DNA of 40,442 bases from Lentisphaeria bacterium (GCA_017457105.1 JAFTIA010000109.1:1-40442), one strand, 5' to 3'. Counted from the stretch's first letter, positions 7,367 through 16,407 are shown. Numbers and translations are program-made. The notes: generated by a model not told the origin, from the sequence alone.

Positions 7367-8548
7367 TCAGTTGTAAGAGATCTCTGTTTCCACGCCTTTG
7401 TTCTGGGCTGAGCAGTAGGCCGCATAGATGGTCAGCGTGGTATCCAGTGCCAGTTCCAGTTCGGACTGGGGCTGGACTCCTGCCGCCGCCGATGTGATGA
7501 AGTCCTGCACTTCCCCCTGATACCCCATGGTGAACCCTTCGTCCGGAGCCGCAAAACTCCATCCTTCCTGGGTGCTGACTTTTTCCATGAGATAAATGTC
7601 TTTAAAGGCTTCGCCCCGGGGATTGTACAAATCCAGCAAGCCCGCCGGACTCAACCGGGCACGGGAACGGTGATTGTTGGCAAAAACTTCCACATAGTCA
7701 TAAATGCCGCCCAGCACGATTTCCGAGGTCAGAACGTCTGCCACGGTGCCGTCTTCAAAGGTAACGTGCATAAAGCCGTAATCTTCAATATCCCGGTAAT
7801 CTGTCCGGATCAGGCCCAGATCCTGATAATCCGGGAGCCGGGTGATTTCATGCACCCGCGCGGACACTGTGGCGGGGCGGATGGGTTTGCCGTGCCGCAC
7901 CAGACCTTCCACTCGCTTGAGGTAGAGGATGCCCCCCAGCGGATGGCACCCCTTGCCGATCAGAGAGCCGCCTCCGGCTTTGCTCCAGATGCCGTACACA
8001 GGAGAGGCAGAGCCGTTATGGGATTCTTCGCCGGTCATCCGCAGGATCTGGCACTTGGTTTTTTCCAGAATTTCCCGCTCTTTCTGGATGCCGGGAGCGT
8101 ACACAAAGTTTTCCGCATAACCGAAACTGACACCTGCATCCTCCACCGCTTTCCGGATGCGGCCCAGCCGGTCAATGATCTCCCGGAGCATGGGCAGTTT
8201 GTCCGCTTTATTGCCGTAAAAATTTTCCGCATCCGCCGGGCCGAAACAGCCGGTCAGCGGTTTTTCGCAGATGATGTGTTTGCCCGCTTTGGCGGCGAGG
8301 ATGATGTTTTCCTCGTGGATGCAGGGCGGAGAACAGATATCCAGCAGATCCACATGGTCCAGCATATCTTCCACCCGGTCAAAAACCGGAATGTTGCGCT
8401 GGGCACCGAAAGCGTCACGGCTGGATTTCCGGAGGGATGTCACCCCGGTGATCTCCACCTCCACCCCGTGGACACGGCGCAGACAGCGGTCATGGAAATC
8501 CCCGGCAAACCCGGTCCCCACCAAACCGACACGGATGGTTTTTTTCAT
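7367..8548 (-). CDS. Gfo/Idh/MocA family oxidoreductase
   Basis: A 393-residue cytoplasmic NAD(P)-dependent dehydrogenase-like protein. The N-terminal Rossmann fold shows RVGLVGTGFAGDFH (residues 6-19). HIICEKPLTG carries the family's EKP signature. The C-terminal half has the alpha/beta substrate domain with MTGEESHNGSASPVYGIWSKAGGGSLIGKGCHPLGG, including a catalytic-type histidine. Family members oxidise or epimerise sugars, inositols or sugar acids; the substrate is not evident. GAGGAGG lies 7 nt before the ATG. It is the last gene of the minus-strand run, 12 nt after the metallophosphoesterase. No strong terminator is visible behind it. Confidence 0.85.
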   Translation of the reverse strand: MKKTIRVGLVGTGFAGDFHDRCLRRVHGVEVEITGVTSLRKSSRDAFGAQRNIPVFDRVEDMLDHVDLLDICSPPCIHEENIILAAKAGKHIICEKPLTGCFGPADAENFYGNKADKLPMLREIIDRLGRIRKAVEDAGVSFGYAENFVYAPGIQKEREILEKTKCQILRMTGEESHNGSASPVYGIWSKAGGGSLIGKGCHPLGGILYLKRVEGLVRHGKPIRPATVSARVHEITRLPDYQDLGLIRTDYRDIEDYGFMHVTFEDGTVADVLTSEIVLGGIYDYVEVFANNHRSRARLSPAGLLDLYNPRGEAFKDIYLMEKVSTQEGWSFAAPDEGFTMGYQGEVQDFITSAAAGVQPQSELELALDTTLTIYAAYCSAQNKGVETEISYN

Positions 8549-8560
8549 GGCAGATCCTCC

Positions 8561-9361
8561 TCAAAGATGAATGGTTTTATAGCTGAATACATTGTTGTCG
8601 AAGGTGATTTCCACCATACTGCCGTTGCGGGTGACGGAGCCTGCGCAGTTTTCGCCCCTGCCAGTGGCATCCACACGGCAGTACGGCTTATGGACATGTC
8701 CGCAAAGCGAGAGATCCAGCGTGCCGTTTTCCAGCATTTGCCGGACCGGTTTTTCGCCGAACAGCCGGTGGCGCGTCCGCAAAATGGGGTGGTCTTCGAT
8801 CATGGGGTAATGATTCACCAGAATTTTAGGTACGCCGGGGTGTTCCGCACAGCGGTCCGCGATCCATTGGGCATCTTTTTTGTAGAGAAATCCCCAGGAG
8901 CAGAGCAGATTGGAGGGGCGGCTGGTATTCACCATCAGAAAATCCAGTCCGCAAAGTTCGATCCGCATGGGAACATCCTGAAATTGGCGTCCGGCATTCA
9001 GTTCAGAGAACATGGTATTCACCGCTTCCACACATTTGGGTCGGCGGACATAACAATCGTGATTGCCGGGGGTGTAGATCAAAGGGATCCCGGATTCCCG
9101 CAGGGGTTTCAAAATCTCCCGCACCTGGGCAAATTCCCCCGGTTGTCCCGTACTGGTCAAATCCCCTGTGCATACAGTCACATCCGGTCTTGTCTGCAAA
9201 ATGTAGTCCACAGCTTTCTGCAGTTTGGACTGGTCATGCCGGAATCTCCGGCGGAACCGGAAATTGAAAACGCCTACCCAGCGTTTGTCCAGATATGCCA
9301 TAAAATCTTCTGCGGGACCGCCTGCGTGCGGGTCGGAAAAATGTACGATCCGTATTGCCAT
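8561..9361 (-). CDS. Calcineurin-like metallophosphoesterase
   Basis: A 266-residue cytoplasmic protein with the full set of metal-binding blocks: HFSDPHAGG (D-x-H, residues 7-15), CTGDLTSTG (GD), TPGNHDCY (GNHD), ILVNHYP and LCGHVHKPY (GHVH). Family members are phosphodiesterases or phosphatases with two metals, including cyclic-nucleotide, lipid-A-precursor and nuclease types. Which one applies cannot be decided here. It sits 17 nt after the rlmI-like gene in the same run. Confidence 0.85.
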   Translation of the reverse strand: MAIRIVHFSDPHAGGPAEDFMAYLDKRWVGVFNFRFRRRFRHDQSKLQKAVDYILQTRPDVTVCTGDLTSTGQPGEFAQVREILKPLRESGIPLIYTPGNHDCYVRRPKCVEAVNTMFSELNAGRQFQDVPMRIELCGLDFLMVNTSRPSNLLCSWGFLYKKDAQWIADRCAEHPGVPKILVNHYPMIEDHPILRTRHRLFGEKPVRQMLENGTLDLSLCGHVHKPYCRVDATGRGENCAGSVTRNGSMVEITFDNNVFSYKTIHL

Positions 9362-9378
9362 AAAATTCTATTCTTTCT

Positions 9379-10563
9379 TCATACTGTTACAGCCAGTCCT
9401 TTTAAGTAGGCACTTTCCGGGACTCCCAGCGCCACCGGGTGGTCTGCCGCCTGCGTAAATTTGCGGATGATCTGCCCCTGTCTGCCCGCTTCCAGCGCGG
9501 CATCGGCAGTGATCTTCTGGAAAAGTTCCGGCGTCATCAGCCCGGAACAGGAGAAGGTCAGGAGAATTCCACCCTCTTTCAAAAGCCCGAAGCCCAGCCG
9601 GGCAATATCCTGATACGCCCGGCATCCACGGGTGAGGGCATTCCTGGAATCAATGAATTTGGGGGGATCCAGAATGACCATGTCAAACTTTCTGCCCGCT
9701 TCCGTCATCTTCCGGAGTTCGGTAAAAACATCCCTGACCACATTGATACACCCTTCGGCACTGTTGAGTTTGCAATTTTTTTCCGCCATGGCAAGGGCCG
9801 GAGCGGAGGAGTCCACATTGATCACACTTTTGGCACCGTTTTTCAACACTGCCGCCGCAAAGGCTCCGGTGTAGGCAAAGCAGTTCAGGACTTCATCTCC
9901 CGGGCGGACCAGTTCGGCGGCTGCCTTCCTGTTTTCCCGCTGGTCAAGGTAGAAGCCTGTTTTATGTCCCCGCCGCACATCCACCAGAAGATGCAGACCG
10001 TTTTCTTCGATCTCAATAAGTTCCGGCGGCGCTTCCCCCAGAAGAACACCGGAAGTCTGCGGCAATCCCTCCCGGGCACGCACAGACAGATCGGAACGCT
10101 CAAAAACACCTTTCGCTCCGGTTTCCGCCATCAAAAGTTCCGCCAGGATCTCTTTGTGGCGCTCCACCCCGCACCCGGCAGACTGGATGACCACAAATCC
10201 GGCAAACCAGTCCGCCGTCAGCCCGGGGAGCCCGTCCCCTTCCGCCGCGACCAAACGGCATCCGCTTCCCGGCGTGAGCAATCCCATCCGGCGGCGCAGA
10301 TCCACCGCTTTACGGATGACCCGGGCAAAAAAGTTCCGGTCAATGGTTTCCTGCGGATCGAAACTCCAGACACGGCAGGAGAGCTGGGACCGGGGCGACC
10401 ACGCCGCCAGAGCCAGTTTTTCTCCCCGGCTGTCTGTAATCAGGACAGTATCTCCGGGCTCCGGATCTCCCTGAACTTTGGCGATAGCGCCGGAAAAGAC
10501 CCATTGATGATGTCTTTTCAGCGATTTCTCCCGCCCCGGCAAAAGCTGAATCATATTTTTCAT
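9379..10563 (-). CDS. rlmI: Class I rRNA large-subunit methyltransferase (RlmI-like)
   Basis: A 394-residue SAM-dependent methyltransferase, probably forming m5C in 23S rRNA as RlmI does. The N-terminal PUA domain begins LLPGREKSLKRHHQWVFSGAI. The RlmI central region RRGHKTGFYLDQRENR is present. The Rossmann domain shows CFAYTGAFAAAVLKNGA (SAM loop), DMVILDPPKF (motif IV) and LTFSCSG (motif VI with cysteine). The start at 10563 is chosen because its ATG shares one base with the stop codon of the preceding gene (TGATG) and puts nine residues before GREKSL, as I recall for E. coli RlmI. An ATG at 10584 would add seven residues. Confidence 0.85.
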   Translation of the reverse strand: MKNMIQLLPGREKSLKRHHQWVFSGAIAKVQGDPEPGDTVLITDSRGEKLALAAWSPRSQLSCRVWSFDPQETIDRNFFARVIRKAVDLRRRMGLLTPGSGCRLVAAEGDGLPGLTADWFAGFVVIQSAGCGVERHKEILAELLMAETGAKGVFERSDLSVRAREGLPQTSGVLLGEAPPELIEIEENGLHLLVDVRRGHKTGFYLDQRENRKAAAELVRPGDEVLNCFAYTGAFAAAVLKNGAKSVINVDSSAPALAMAEKNCKLNSAEGCINVVRDVFTELRKMTEAGRKFDMVILDPPKFIDSRNALTRGCRAYQDIARLGFGLLKEGGILLTFSCSGLMTPELFQKITADAALEAGRQGQIIRKFTQAADHPVALGVPESAYLKGLAVTV

Positions 10564-11360
10564 CACATGAAAAGTTTCTGCCATGCGGCCAGTGCTTCAT
10601 CCAGTTCCGGCAGGTAGGGACACCACTTCTTTTCGTATTCCAGCGATATCGGATACTGGACTTTTTCGTTCACCAGCAGTGTAAACAATTCATCCAGCGG
10701 CACATCTCCTTCGCCCAGATTGGTGGCGATACTGCTGTGCGGTCCCGGTCCCGTGTTGGGAAGACTGTCTTTGAAATGCACGTCAACAATGTCATCCTTG
10801 AGGATGTTGTAGCTGAATTCCAGCGGCTCTTTGCCGATGCGCCAGGTGTGGTGGGCATCCCAGACAATGGCGATCCGGCGCCCCATGGCTTCAAAAAGTT
10901 TCCGGCAGCGTTCCGCAGAGGAGAAGCCGTCATGGGTTTCCAGTGCCAGTTTGCACTTGCAGTTCAAAGAATCGAACCATTCCAGATTGGCTTTGGCTCG
11001 TGCGACCACGCCGTCTGCCACTTCATCCGTCATCAGGCATCCGCCGAAGATCCGCAGATAAGGCACGCCGGCACGGTCGGCAAAAGCGGCGATCTCCGCC
11101 AGGTTTTTCCTGCCTTCCGGATCGTCTGCCGCCAGACGGAAACTGGTTCCCAGCACCCGTACACGACCCGCTGCAGTCAGTTCACACAGAAGTTGGAAGG
11201 TTTCCGGATCTTTCAGCGTTTCCTGCAATTCCACGCTGCCATTGATGGCACGGGGTTCAATAAATTCAATGTTGAAACGGTCCGCATCCTGCATGGATTC
11301 GGCAAGTGTGGCTTCGGGACGGCCCAGGGTGGTCAGTCCCCAACGGAGATCATACTTCAT
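10563..11360 (-). CDS. Sugar phosphate isomerase/epimerase-like TIM barrel
   Basis: A 265-residue protein of the xylose-isomerase-like TIM-barrel superfamily (IolE/Hyi/endonuclease IV fold). Visible blocks are FIEPRAING near residue 35, LRIFGGCLMTDEVADG, LALETHDGFSSAE (metal-ligand-type glutamate), IVWDAHHTWRIG (aspartate and histidines), DIVDVHFKDSL (histidine) and a late ISLEYEKKW glutamate. Family members isomerise ketoses or keto acids with a divalent metal. The start at 11360 has AAAGGA 8 nt upstream; the alternative at 11387 overlaps the waaA stop but has no ribosome site. The natural substrate is unknown; its neighbours include the oxidoreductase at 7367. Confidence 0.8.
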   Translation of the reverse strand: MKYDLRWGLTTLGRPEATLAESMQDADRFNIEFIEPRAINGSVELQETLKDPETFQLLCELTAAGRVRVLGTSFRLAADDPEGRKNLAEIAAFADRAGVPYLRIFGGCLMTDEVADGVVARAKANLEWFDSLNCKCKLALETHDGFSSAERCRKLFEAMGRRIAIVWDAHHTWRIGKEPLEFSYNILKDDIVDVHFKDSLPNTGPGPHSSIATNLGEGDVPLDELFTLLVNEKVQYPISLEYEKKWCPYLPELDEALAAWQKLFM

Positions 11361-11383
11361 ACGGCAAATCCTTTCGTTATGTT

Positions 11384-12667
11384 TCATTTCAAATCATCCA
11401 GAAGATCCAGTGTGCGGCAGATGGCTCCGGCATTTTTGCGGATGGCTTCGCCGCCCCGTTTGCCCAGTTCCCGGCGGGTATCTTCATCGCGGAGCAAACG
11501 GTCAAGGACAGTGGCAAGTTCGTTGTCCTGATGAACTTCAGCCAGGGCATCGGCATCCCGCAAAACCTGCTGGACAAAGCGGAAGTTTTTCAAAACTGCA
11601 CCGGTAACGATGGGTTTATCCAGCAGTGCCGGTTCGATCAGGTTGTGGCCCTCATCCTGTCCGGCAAGGCTTTTGCCCATGATCACAATGTCAGAAGCCT
11701 GCATGATGGAGAGCATTTCGCCTGTGGTATCCGCCAGAAGCACCTGTACGGGAACTTCGGGCGGCGTCTGCAAACTTTTCCGGCAGCTGGAGAGGTCAAG
11801 ACTTTTCAGAATGTCTTCCACTTCCGTTCCCCGTTCTGCGTGACGGGGCACGATCACCAGCCCTGCTTCCGGGTGATCGGCAAGCAGTTTTTTGAAGGTG
11901 CCGGCGATCAACGCTTCTTCTCCGGGATGGGTACTGGCGGCGGCGATCAATGTTTGCGGAGCCTTTCCGAACCAGTATGCGGTATCCAGCGGGACGAGGT
12001 TTTCCGGGACCTGCTGGTCAAACTTCAAATTGCCGGTATTGACAGCCCGGATCTCCGGCGCCAGCGCAAGATAACGCTGTAAATCTGCTTCGGACTGCGC
12101 CGCCACCAGTGAAAGCTGCCGGATCAGCGGAGAAAAAAACATTTTGAACCGGCGGTAGCCTCTGGCGGAATGGTCGGACATGCGGGCATTCACCAGTGCC
12201 GTGGGGATATTCCGGTTGCGGGCTTCGGCGATCAGATTGGGCCACAATTCCGTTTCAAAAATCACCAGCTTGGAGGGCTGGAGGATATTGAAAACCTTTT
12301 TGACCCAGAAGTAAAAGTCGATGGGGCAGAAAATGGCAGTACACCGTTCCGGCAGTTGTTTGCGGACAAGTTCCTGCCCGGTGGTGGTGGTGGTGGAGAT
12401 CACCACTTTCAAATCAGGGTTCCGTTTGAGCCATGTTTTGATGGCGGAGAGAGCCACCACCGATTCTCCCACGCTCACGGCGTGGATCCATACGGCACCG
12501 TGGAAGTTTTCCAATTCTTTGAGCCGTTCCGGCGTGTACCGGGCGAAACGCTCGCCATAGGTGCTTTTCCAGCCCGGCCGGTTCCGGTACTTGTAAATCA
12601 GCCCCGGCAGAAAGAACAGTACCCCGAGCGGGAAGAACAGGTTGTAGAAAAGTCGGATGATCCCCAT
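11384..12667 (-). CDS. waaA: 3-deoxy-D-manno-octulosonic acid (Kdo) transferase
   Basis: A 427-residue inner-membrane-associated GT30 glycosyltransferase that adds Kdo from CMP-Kdo to lipid A precursor. The N-terminus GIIRLFYNLFFPLGVLFFLPGLIY is the membrane anchor. WIHAVSVGES contains the catalytic glutamate of the family. STTTTTGQELVRKQL, FETELWPNLIAEARNRNIPTALVNARMS and PRHAERGTEVEDIL follow in the usual order. The start at 12667 has GAGAGG upstream; a GTG at 12685 overlaps the preceding gene. It implies a lipopolysaccharide-type outer membrane. Confidence 0.9.
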   Translation of the reverse strand: MGIIRLFYNLFFPLGVLFFLPGLIYKYRNRPGWKSTYGERFARYTPERLKELENFHGAVWIHAVSVGESVVALSAIKTWLKRNPDLKVVISTTTTTGQELVRKQLPERCTAIFCPIDFYFWVKKVFNILQPSKLVIFETELWPNLIAEARNRNIPTALVNARMSDHSARGYRRFKMFFSPLIRQLSLVAAQSEADLQRYLALAPEIRAVNTGNLKFDQQVPENLVPLDTAYWFGKAPQTLIAAASTHPGEEALIAGTFKKLLADHPEAGLVIVPRHAERGTEVEDILKSLDLSSCRKSLQTPPEVPVQVLLADTTGEMLSIMQASDIVIMGKSLAGQDEGHNLIEPALLDKPIVTGAVLKNFRFVQQVLRDADALAEVHQDNELATVLDRLLRDEDTRRELGKRGGEAIRKNAGAICRTLDLLDDLK

Positions 12668-12677
12668 AAAAAGCCTC

Positions 12678-13096
12678 TCAATCACAGAAATGGTCGTTGA
12701 TATACTGTATGGCAGTTTCCAGATCCGGCAGGATCTTGGTGCAGAATTTGGCCATCCACGGACTGCAATCCTTGAATTCCAGCGGGGAGAATGCTACCAC
12801 AAATTTCCCCTGATCGTGGGCGGCGTAAAAAACTTCCATGCTTGTTCCGATGGATGCCCGGTTGTAATTGACCAGCAGAAGATCGGCATTGCGCACATCC
12901 TGCAAATCAAATTCCACGATTTCATTGGCACTGTCCACCTGCCGGTCCACAAATTTCCAGCGCATGGGGTCCAGCAGACGGAAATTTTCCCCCAGCATTT
13001 TTTTGGCAATTCCCGCCATTCCCGGGCGGTACCTTCATGTTCGTCCATAATGGGACCGGAAAGATAAATGGTCTTCTTCTGATCTTTGATAGGCAT
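12678..13096 (-). CDS. Nucleoside 2-deoxyribosyltransferase-like protein, split in two frames
   Basis: Two overlapping frames together encode one protein of about 139 residues. Frame 1 (from 13096, AGGAG 11 nt upstream) gives MPIKDQKKTIYLSGPIMDE through REWREL. Frame 2 continues with MLGENFRLLDPMRW, then DLQDVRNADLLLVNYNRASIGTSMEVFYAA and ends at 12678. In the NDT family the first block binds the nucleoside and the glutamate in SIGTSMEV is the catalytic type. The frames meet at seven adenines (12998-13004), read A AAA AAA in frame 1. A -1 slip, or one extra A, restores the full protein. It may be programmed frameshifting, transcript slippage, a real mutation or a base-call error. It is the first gene of the six-gene run. 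Confidence 0.7.
12998..13004 (-). other. A7 slippery tract joining the two frames
   Basis: The minus strand reads CCAAAAAAATGC; in frame 1 the codons are CCA-AAA-AAA-TGC. The heptamer A AAA AAA is a classical -1 slippery type, and a -1 step leads into ATG CTG GGG, the frame of the conserved C-terminal half. Possible downstream pairing is TGGGG with CCCCA about 20 nt later, which is weak. Confidence 0.55.
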
Positions 13097-13182
13097 GATG
13101 TCTGCGTTCTCCTGTTTTTGTCATCTGTTCAGGGTTAATTTACACCGGAAATAAAAAAATTCACGCCGGAATCGTTTTTTTC

Positions 13183-13211
13183 TTGCGAAATCGTAAAAAA
13201 GAGTGTATATT
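13183..13211 (+). promoter_or_regulatory. Promoter of the GreA-domain gene
   Basis: TTGCGA (13183-13188), a 17-nt spacer and TATATT (13206-13211), with transcription start expected near 13218 and a leader of about 120 nt. The interval 13097-13341 holds no gene. Confidence 0.55.
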
Positions 13212-13341
13212 AATTGGATGAAAATCTCAAAAGCCGGTGGATGCCGGTCGTTCTTTGAAAGTCAATTTAACCCAACTGCCAATCCCGGACTGTGTATTTT
13301 GCGGAGTTTCCGGGCACGGTCCCTTCAGGAAGGAGAATACG

Positions 13342-15450
13342 ATGAACCAAGCGGAGTTCGAGGAACTGGTATTGAGCATGAATGAAAATCCGTCTGCATC
13401 CCGGATGAAGGCGGTTCTGGATGCTTTTCAGAAAGCCGAAGGTGCGGCTGCTGAATTGGCCGGTAAGATGGAAATTCTCTGGGATGCGTGGGCAGAGGTT
13501 GAAATGATCCGTGAACAGGCGGAATTCTGTGTGGAACTGGCCTCTGCTGTGCCTGCTCTGACTCCTGCTTTCCGGCCGGTGCTGGAAAATGCCATGCGTA
13601 CTTTGCTTCCCCGCTATCTGGGCGGGAATCCCTTTATCCGTGCTTTGGGTCTGCGGGACAATAATGTCCACTTCTACGAAATGGTCTGGCGTTTCCGGAA
13701 ACTGCTGGCTCTGCGGAATGGTATGATCCTTTTCCGTGCCGGTTCCTGGAGCGTTGCCGGGGCTCCTGATGATGCCACCGGCGCTCTCACGGTCACTGCT
13801 TACGGCGGCCGGGGCTACGCCACCAGCGTGCCCATTGAGTCTGTTTTGAAGGAAGCCGCTCTGCTGGCTCCCGGTCTGGAAACCAACCGGATCACCGATC
13901 CCGCCCGCGTGATGGCCATGACCGGCGGCGAATTCCGTGCCATGGTCCGGAAAAAAGCCATGTCTTCTGTATCCGAAAATCAGATGCGTGCCATGGCGCA
14001 GTCCGTGCTGGGCAACCGGAAAAATGAAGAAGAATTTGCGGCATGGTGGAGCAATGAAGAAGTCCGTTCCACTACCGGTGTGGCTGTCCGCACCTCCAGC
14101 AACGGCCGCAGTCTGCAGGAAATCATGATCCTGCTGGACAAAGAAGCCGCTGAAGGTAAAAATGAACAGTATGGCGAAGCCGATGTGGCGGCTCTGACCG
14201 CTTTCTTCACCCGCCTTCTGCCGGAAACTGCCCGGAGGCAGTCTGCGGATCTGGGGAAGGTGATCGCCCGTCTGGTGGAACGCACCCGCAAGGAAGATTT
14301 GCAGAAGATGTTCCAGCCTCTTTGCAGCAAAGCCCCGTTCTGGCCCGCAGACCCCATGCGTGTTCCGCTGGAACAGTTTGCCGTGTGGGGTTCTTTGCCC
14401 GCCAAAAATCTGACAGAACTTGCCCGTGCCACCGGGATGATCTTTGATGTGGAATATCTGGCGGGCTGCGTGCTCCGTCTGCCCCTCAAGGCATTGAATG
14501 CAGTTTGTATGGAACTGCCGCCGGAAACACTGCTGGAGATTTTGCGTGCCACATCCAATTGCAGTTGCGATTTGCTGCTCTGGGTCTGGAAAAACCGCAA
14601 AAAAGCCAAGCTGCCGGAAGATGTGATGAAGCTCATTTGTATTGATGAAGTCGTCCATGCACTTTCCCAGGAGAAACTCCCCCGGGAATGGGGCCCGGCA
14701 CAGCGTGAATTGAAAGTGCATTTTCTGGAAAAGAAGGATTTTCACGAGCAGCTTATCCGCAGTGCCGAAGGGGACGCTGAATCCATTGCTTCCACACTGC
14801 AGGGAGCACTTTTCCTGAGCCCCGGGGAACGGCAGAGCCTTCTGGTGAAACTCTCCAGCCTGTCCAAGAAACTGACCGATCTTATCGAGAACGGTGCAGG
14901 ACAGAAGATCCTGAATGCAGGGTTGAGTGCCAATGACCGCCGGATCGATGTGCCGGATACGGTGGAAGTGAATTACACATCTGCCAAGTCCTTTGAGCGG
15001 CTGATGGCTGAATTGAACGACATTATCAATGTTCAGCAGCCGGAAAACCGGGAAGCTCTGGCTGTCGCCCGCGCTCACGGGGACTTCCGTGAAAATGCGG
15101 AATTCGATGCAGCCAAGGAACGGCGCAATTTCCTTTCCCGCCGCCGCAGCGAACTGGAACGGGAACTGGGAAATTTGCAGACCGTTTCTTTTGCCAATGT
15201 TTCCACCGAAATGGCGGAAATCGGTACGATGTTGGATCTGGAAGATGCTTCCGGTAAAGCCATCCGTTATTATCTTCTGGGCGCATGGGACGGTAATCCG
15301 GAAAAGAACTATCTGGCATACCGCACCCCCCTGGGGAAGGCTCTGCTGCACCACCGTGCCGGGGATGTGATCCAGCTGCCGGACGGCCGCAAGGTCACGC
15401 TCAAAGCCATCTCCGCTCTGCCGGCGGATGTGCTTGCCGAAATGGAGTGA
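13342..15450 (+). CDS. GreA/GreB-domain transcription elongation factor with long N-terminal extension
   Basis: A 702-residue cytoplasmic protein. Residues about 1-540 are mostly helical and without a recognised domain. From about 555 comes a GreA-type coiled coil with the signature ARAHGDFRENAEFDAAKERR, where the acidic D and E match the tip residues that reach the RNA polymerase active site to trigger transcript cleavage. The C-terminal beta domain follows (YLLGAWDGNPEKNYLAYRTPLGKALLHHRAGDVIQLPDG). Ordinary GreA has about 158 residues. I recall a similarly large GreA protein in Chlamydia, so the architecture fits the PVC group. The ATG at 13342 has AAGGAG 8 nt upstream; an earlier in-frame codon lacks one. 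Confidence 0.85.
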   Translation: MNQAEFEELVLSMNENPSASRMKAVLDAFQKAEGAAAELAGKMEILWDAWAEVEMIREQAEFCVELASAVPALTPAFRPVLENAMRTLLPRYLGGNPFIRALGLRDNNVHFYEMVWRFRKLLALRNGMILFRAGSWSVAGAPDDATGALTVTAYGGRGYATSVPIESVLKEAALLAPGLETNRITDPARVMAMTGGEFRAMVRKKAMSSVSENQMRAMAQSVLGNRKNEEEFAAWWSNEEVRSTTGVAVRTSSNGRSLQEIMILLDKEAAEGKNEQYGEADVAALTAFFTRLLPETARRQSADLGKVIARLVERTRKEDLQKMFQPLCSKAPFWPADPMRVPLEQFAVWGSLPAKNLTELARATGMIFDVEYLAGCVLRLPLKALNAVCMELPPETLLEILRATSNCSCDLLLWVWKNRKKAKLPEDVMKLICIDEVVHALSQEKLPREWGPAQRELKVHFLEKKDFHEQLIRSAEGDAESIASTLQGALFLSPGERQSLLVKLSSLSKKLTDLIENGAGQKILNAGLSANDRRIDVPDTVEVNYTSAKSFERLMAELNDIINVQQPENREALAVARAHGDFRENAEFDAAKERRNFLSRRRSELERELGNLQTVSFANVSTEMAEIGTMLDLEDASGKAIRYYLLGAWDGNPEKNYLAYRTPLGKALLHHRAGDVIQLPDGRKVTLKAISALPADVLAEME

Positions 15451-15457
15451 TTTTGTA

Positions 15458-16300
15458 ATGATCTATGAGCCGGAGATCTATACCGCCCGTTTTCACGGGA
15501 TGGCGGAGCGTTGGGAGCGCATCTCCGGTTATTCCGGATGCCGGGTGCGCCGTCACGGGCCGGTGAGCGGGGTATATTACCAATTCCCCGCCGTCACGCC
15601 TTTGAGCAAGGGGGTGCGCCTGGCATTTTTTTCCGATCTGCATTATACCGGGACGCAGGAAGAGCAGTTGAATGTGCTTGCTGCGGCAGAACTGGCGGCG
15701 GAATTCCGGCCGGATTATCTGCTTTTCGGCGGGGATATCGCCGGACACTCTGTGGATCTGGAAACCAGTTTTTCAGGACTGTCTTATTTTCACAAACTCA
15801 ACTGCGTGAAGCTGGCGGTCCCGGGAAACTGGGAAAGCGGCAAGCCGTGGGTCCCTGCGGATTTCTGGAAAAATCATTTTCACCGTTACGGATTCCAATA
15901 TCTGGTCAATAATATGTATATGGACCAGCGTTGTGCGATTTATGGTTTGGGGGATTTTTCCGGCGGGAACCGGGCGCGGCGTCCGGAGTGGTCGCCGGAT
16001 GTGCCCCAGCGGATCATTCTCACGCACCGCCCGGATAATGCTGTTGCCATTGATTCCTGGCGGCGTCCGGACCCGCTGGCACCTCTGATTTTCTGCGGAC
16101 ATCTTCACGGGGGGCAGATCCGTCTGCCGTGGATCGGGCCCATATACAGCAAAAGTTCTTTTTACGGCAGGATGTTTGACTATGGTGTTTACCGGCACAA
16201 CCGGGGGGATCACATGGTGATTTCCTGCGGCATGGGGGAATTGTCCTGTCCCATCCGTTTCTGTTGCCGCCGGGAGATCGTTTTGGTGGAATTGCAGTAA
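15458..16300 (+). CDS. Metallophosphoesterase (YkuE/YaeI-like)
   Basis: A 280-residue protein with the calcineurin-like blocks RLAFFSDLHYTG (D-x-H), LLFGGDIAG (GD), VPGNWES (GNWE replacing GNHE), RIILTHRPD and FCGHLHGGQIRLPWIG. The last block is typical of the YkuE/YaeI branch, some of which cleave UDP-2,3-diacylglucosamine or phospholipids. There is no signal peptide. The start at 15458 lies 7 nt after the stop of the GreA-domain gene, with GGAG overlapping that stop, so translation is probably coupled. The tryptophan in place of histidine in the GNHE block occurs in part of the family. Confidence 0.8.
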   Translation: MIYEPEIYTARFHGMAERWERISGYSGCRVRRHGPVSGVYYQFPAVTPLSKGVRLAFFSDLHYTGTQEEQLNVLAAAELAAEFRPDYLLFGGDIAGHSVDLETSFSGLSYFHKLNCVKLAVPGNWESGKPWVPADFWKNHFHRYGFQYLVNNMYMDQRCAIYGLGDFSGGNRARRPEWSPDVPQRIILTHRPDNAVAIDSWRRPDPLAPLIFCGHLHGGQIRLPWIGPIYSKSSFYGRMFDYGVYRHNRGDHMVISCGMGELSCPIRFCCRREIVLVELQ

Positions 16301-16326
16301 AAAACAGGAAAAAAAGTGTTGACGGG

Positions 16327-16357
16327 TTGCAAAATCCCGGAAATGCGTTACTATAAT
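16327..16357 (+). promoter_or_regulatory. Candidate promoter of the oxidoreductase-isomerase pair
   Basis: TTGCAA (16327-16332) and TATAAT (16352-16357) are spaced by 19 nt; TTGACG at 16319 is too far (27 nt). The leader to 16408 is about 45 nt with AAGGAG before the ATG. Confidence 0.4.
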
Positions 16358-16407
16358 CAACAGTTGCGGTTTTCAGAAACGATTCAACATATCAAGGAGA
16401 ATTTAAA

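Noticed and set aside
7670-10617. Two long plus-strand frames (579 and 392 codons)
   Set aside because: They are antisense to the oxidoreductase, metallophosphoesterase and rlmI-like genes, all supported by motifs. The antisense products look like low-similarity His/Pro-rich shadow sequence.
13267-15354. Minus-strand frame of 695 codons
   Set aside because: It is a shadow of the GreA-domain gene, with no motif and no upstream ribosome site.
16319-16357. Promoter using TTGACG at 16319 with TATAAT at 16352
   Set aside because: The spacer would be 27 nt; TTGCAA at 16327 with 19 nt is nearer to normal, and only that was listed, with low confidence.
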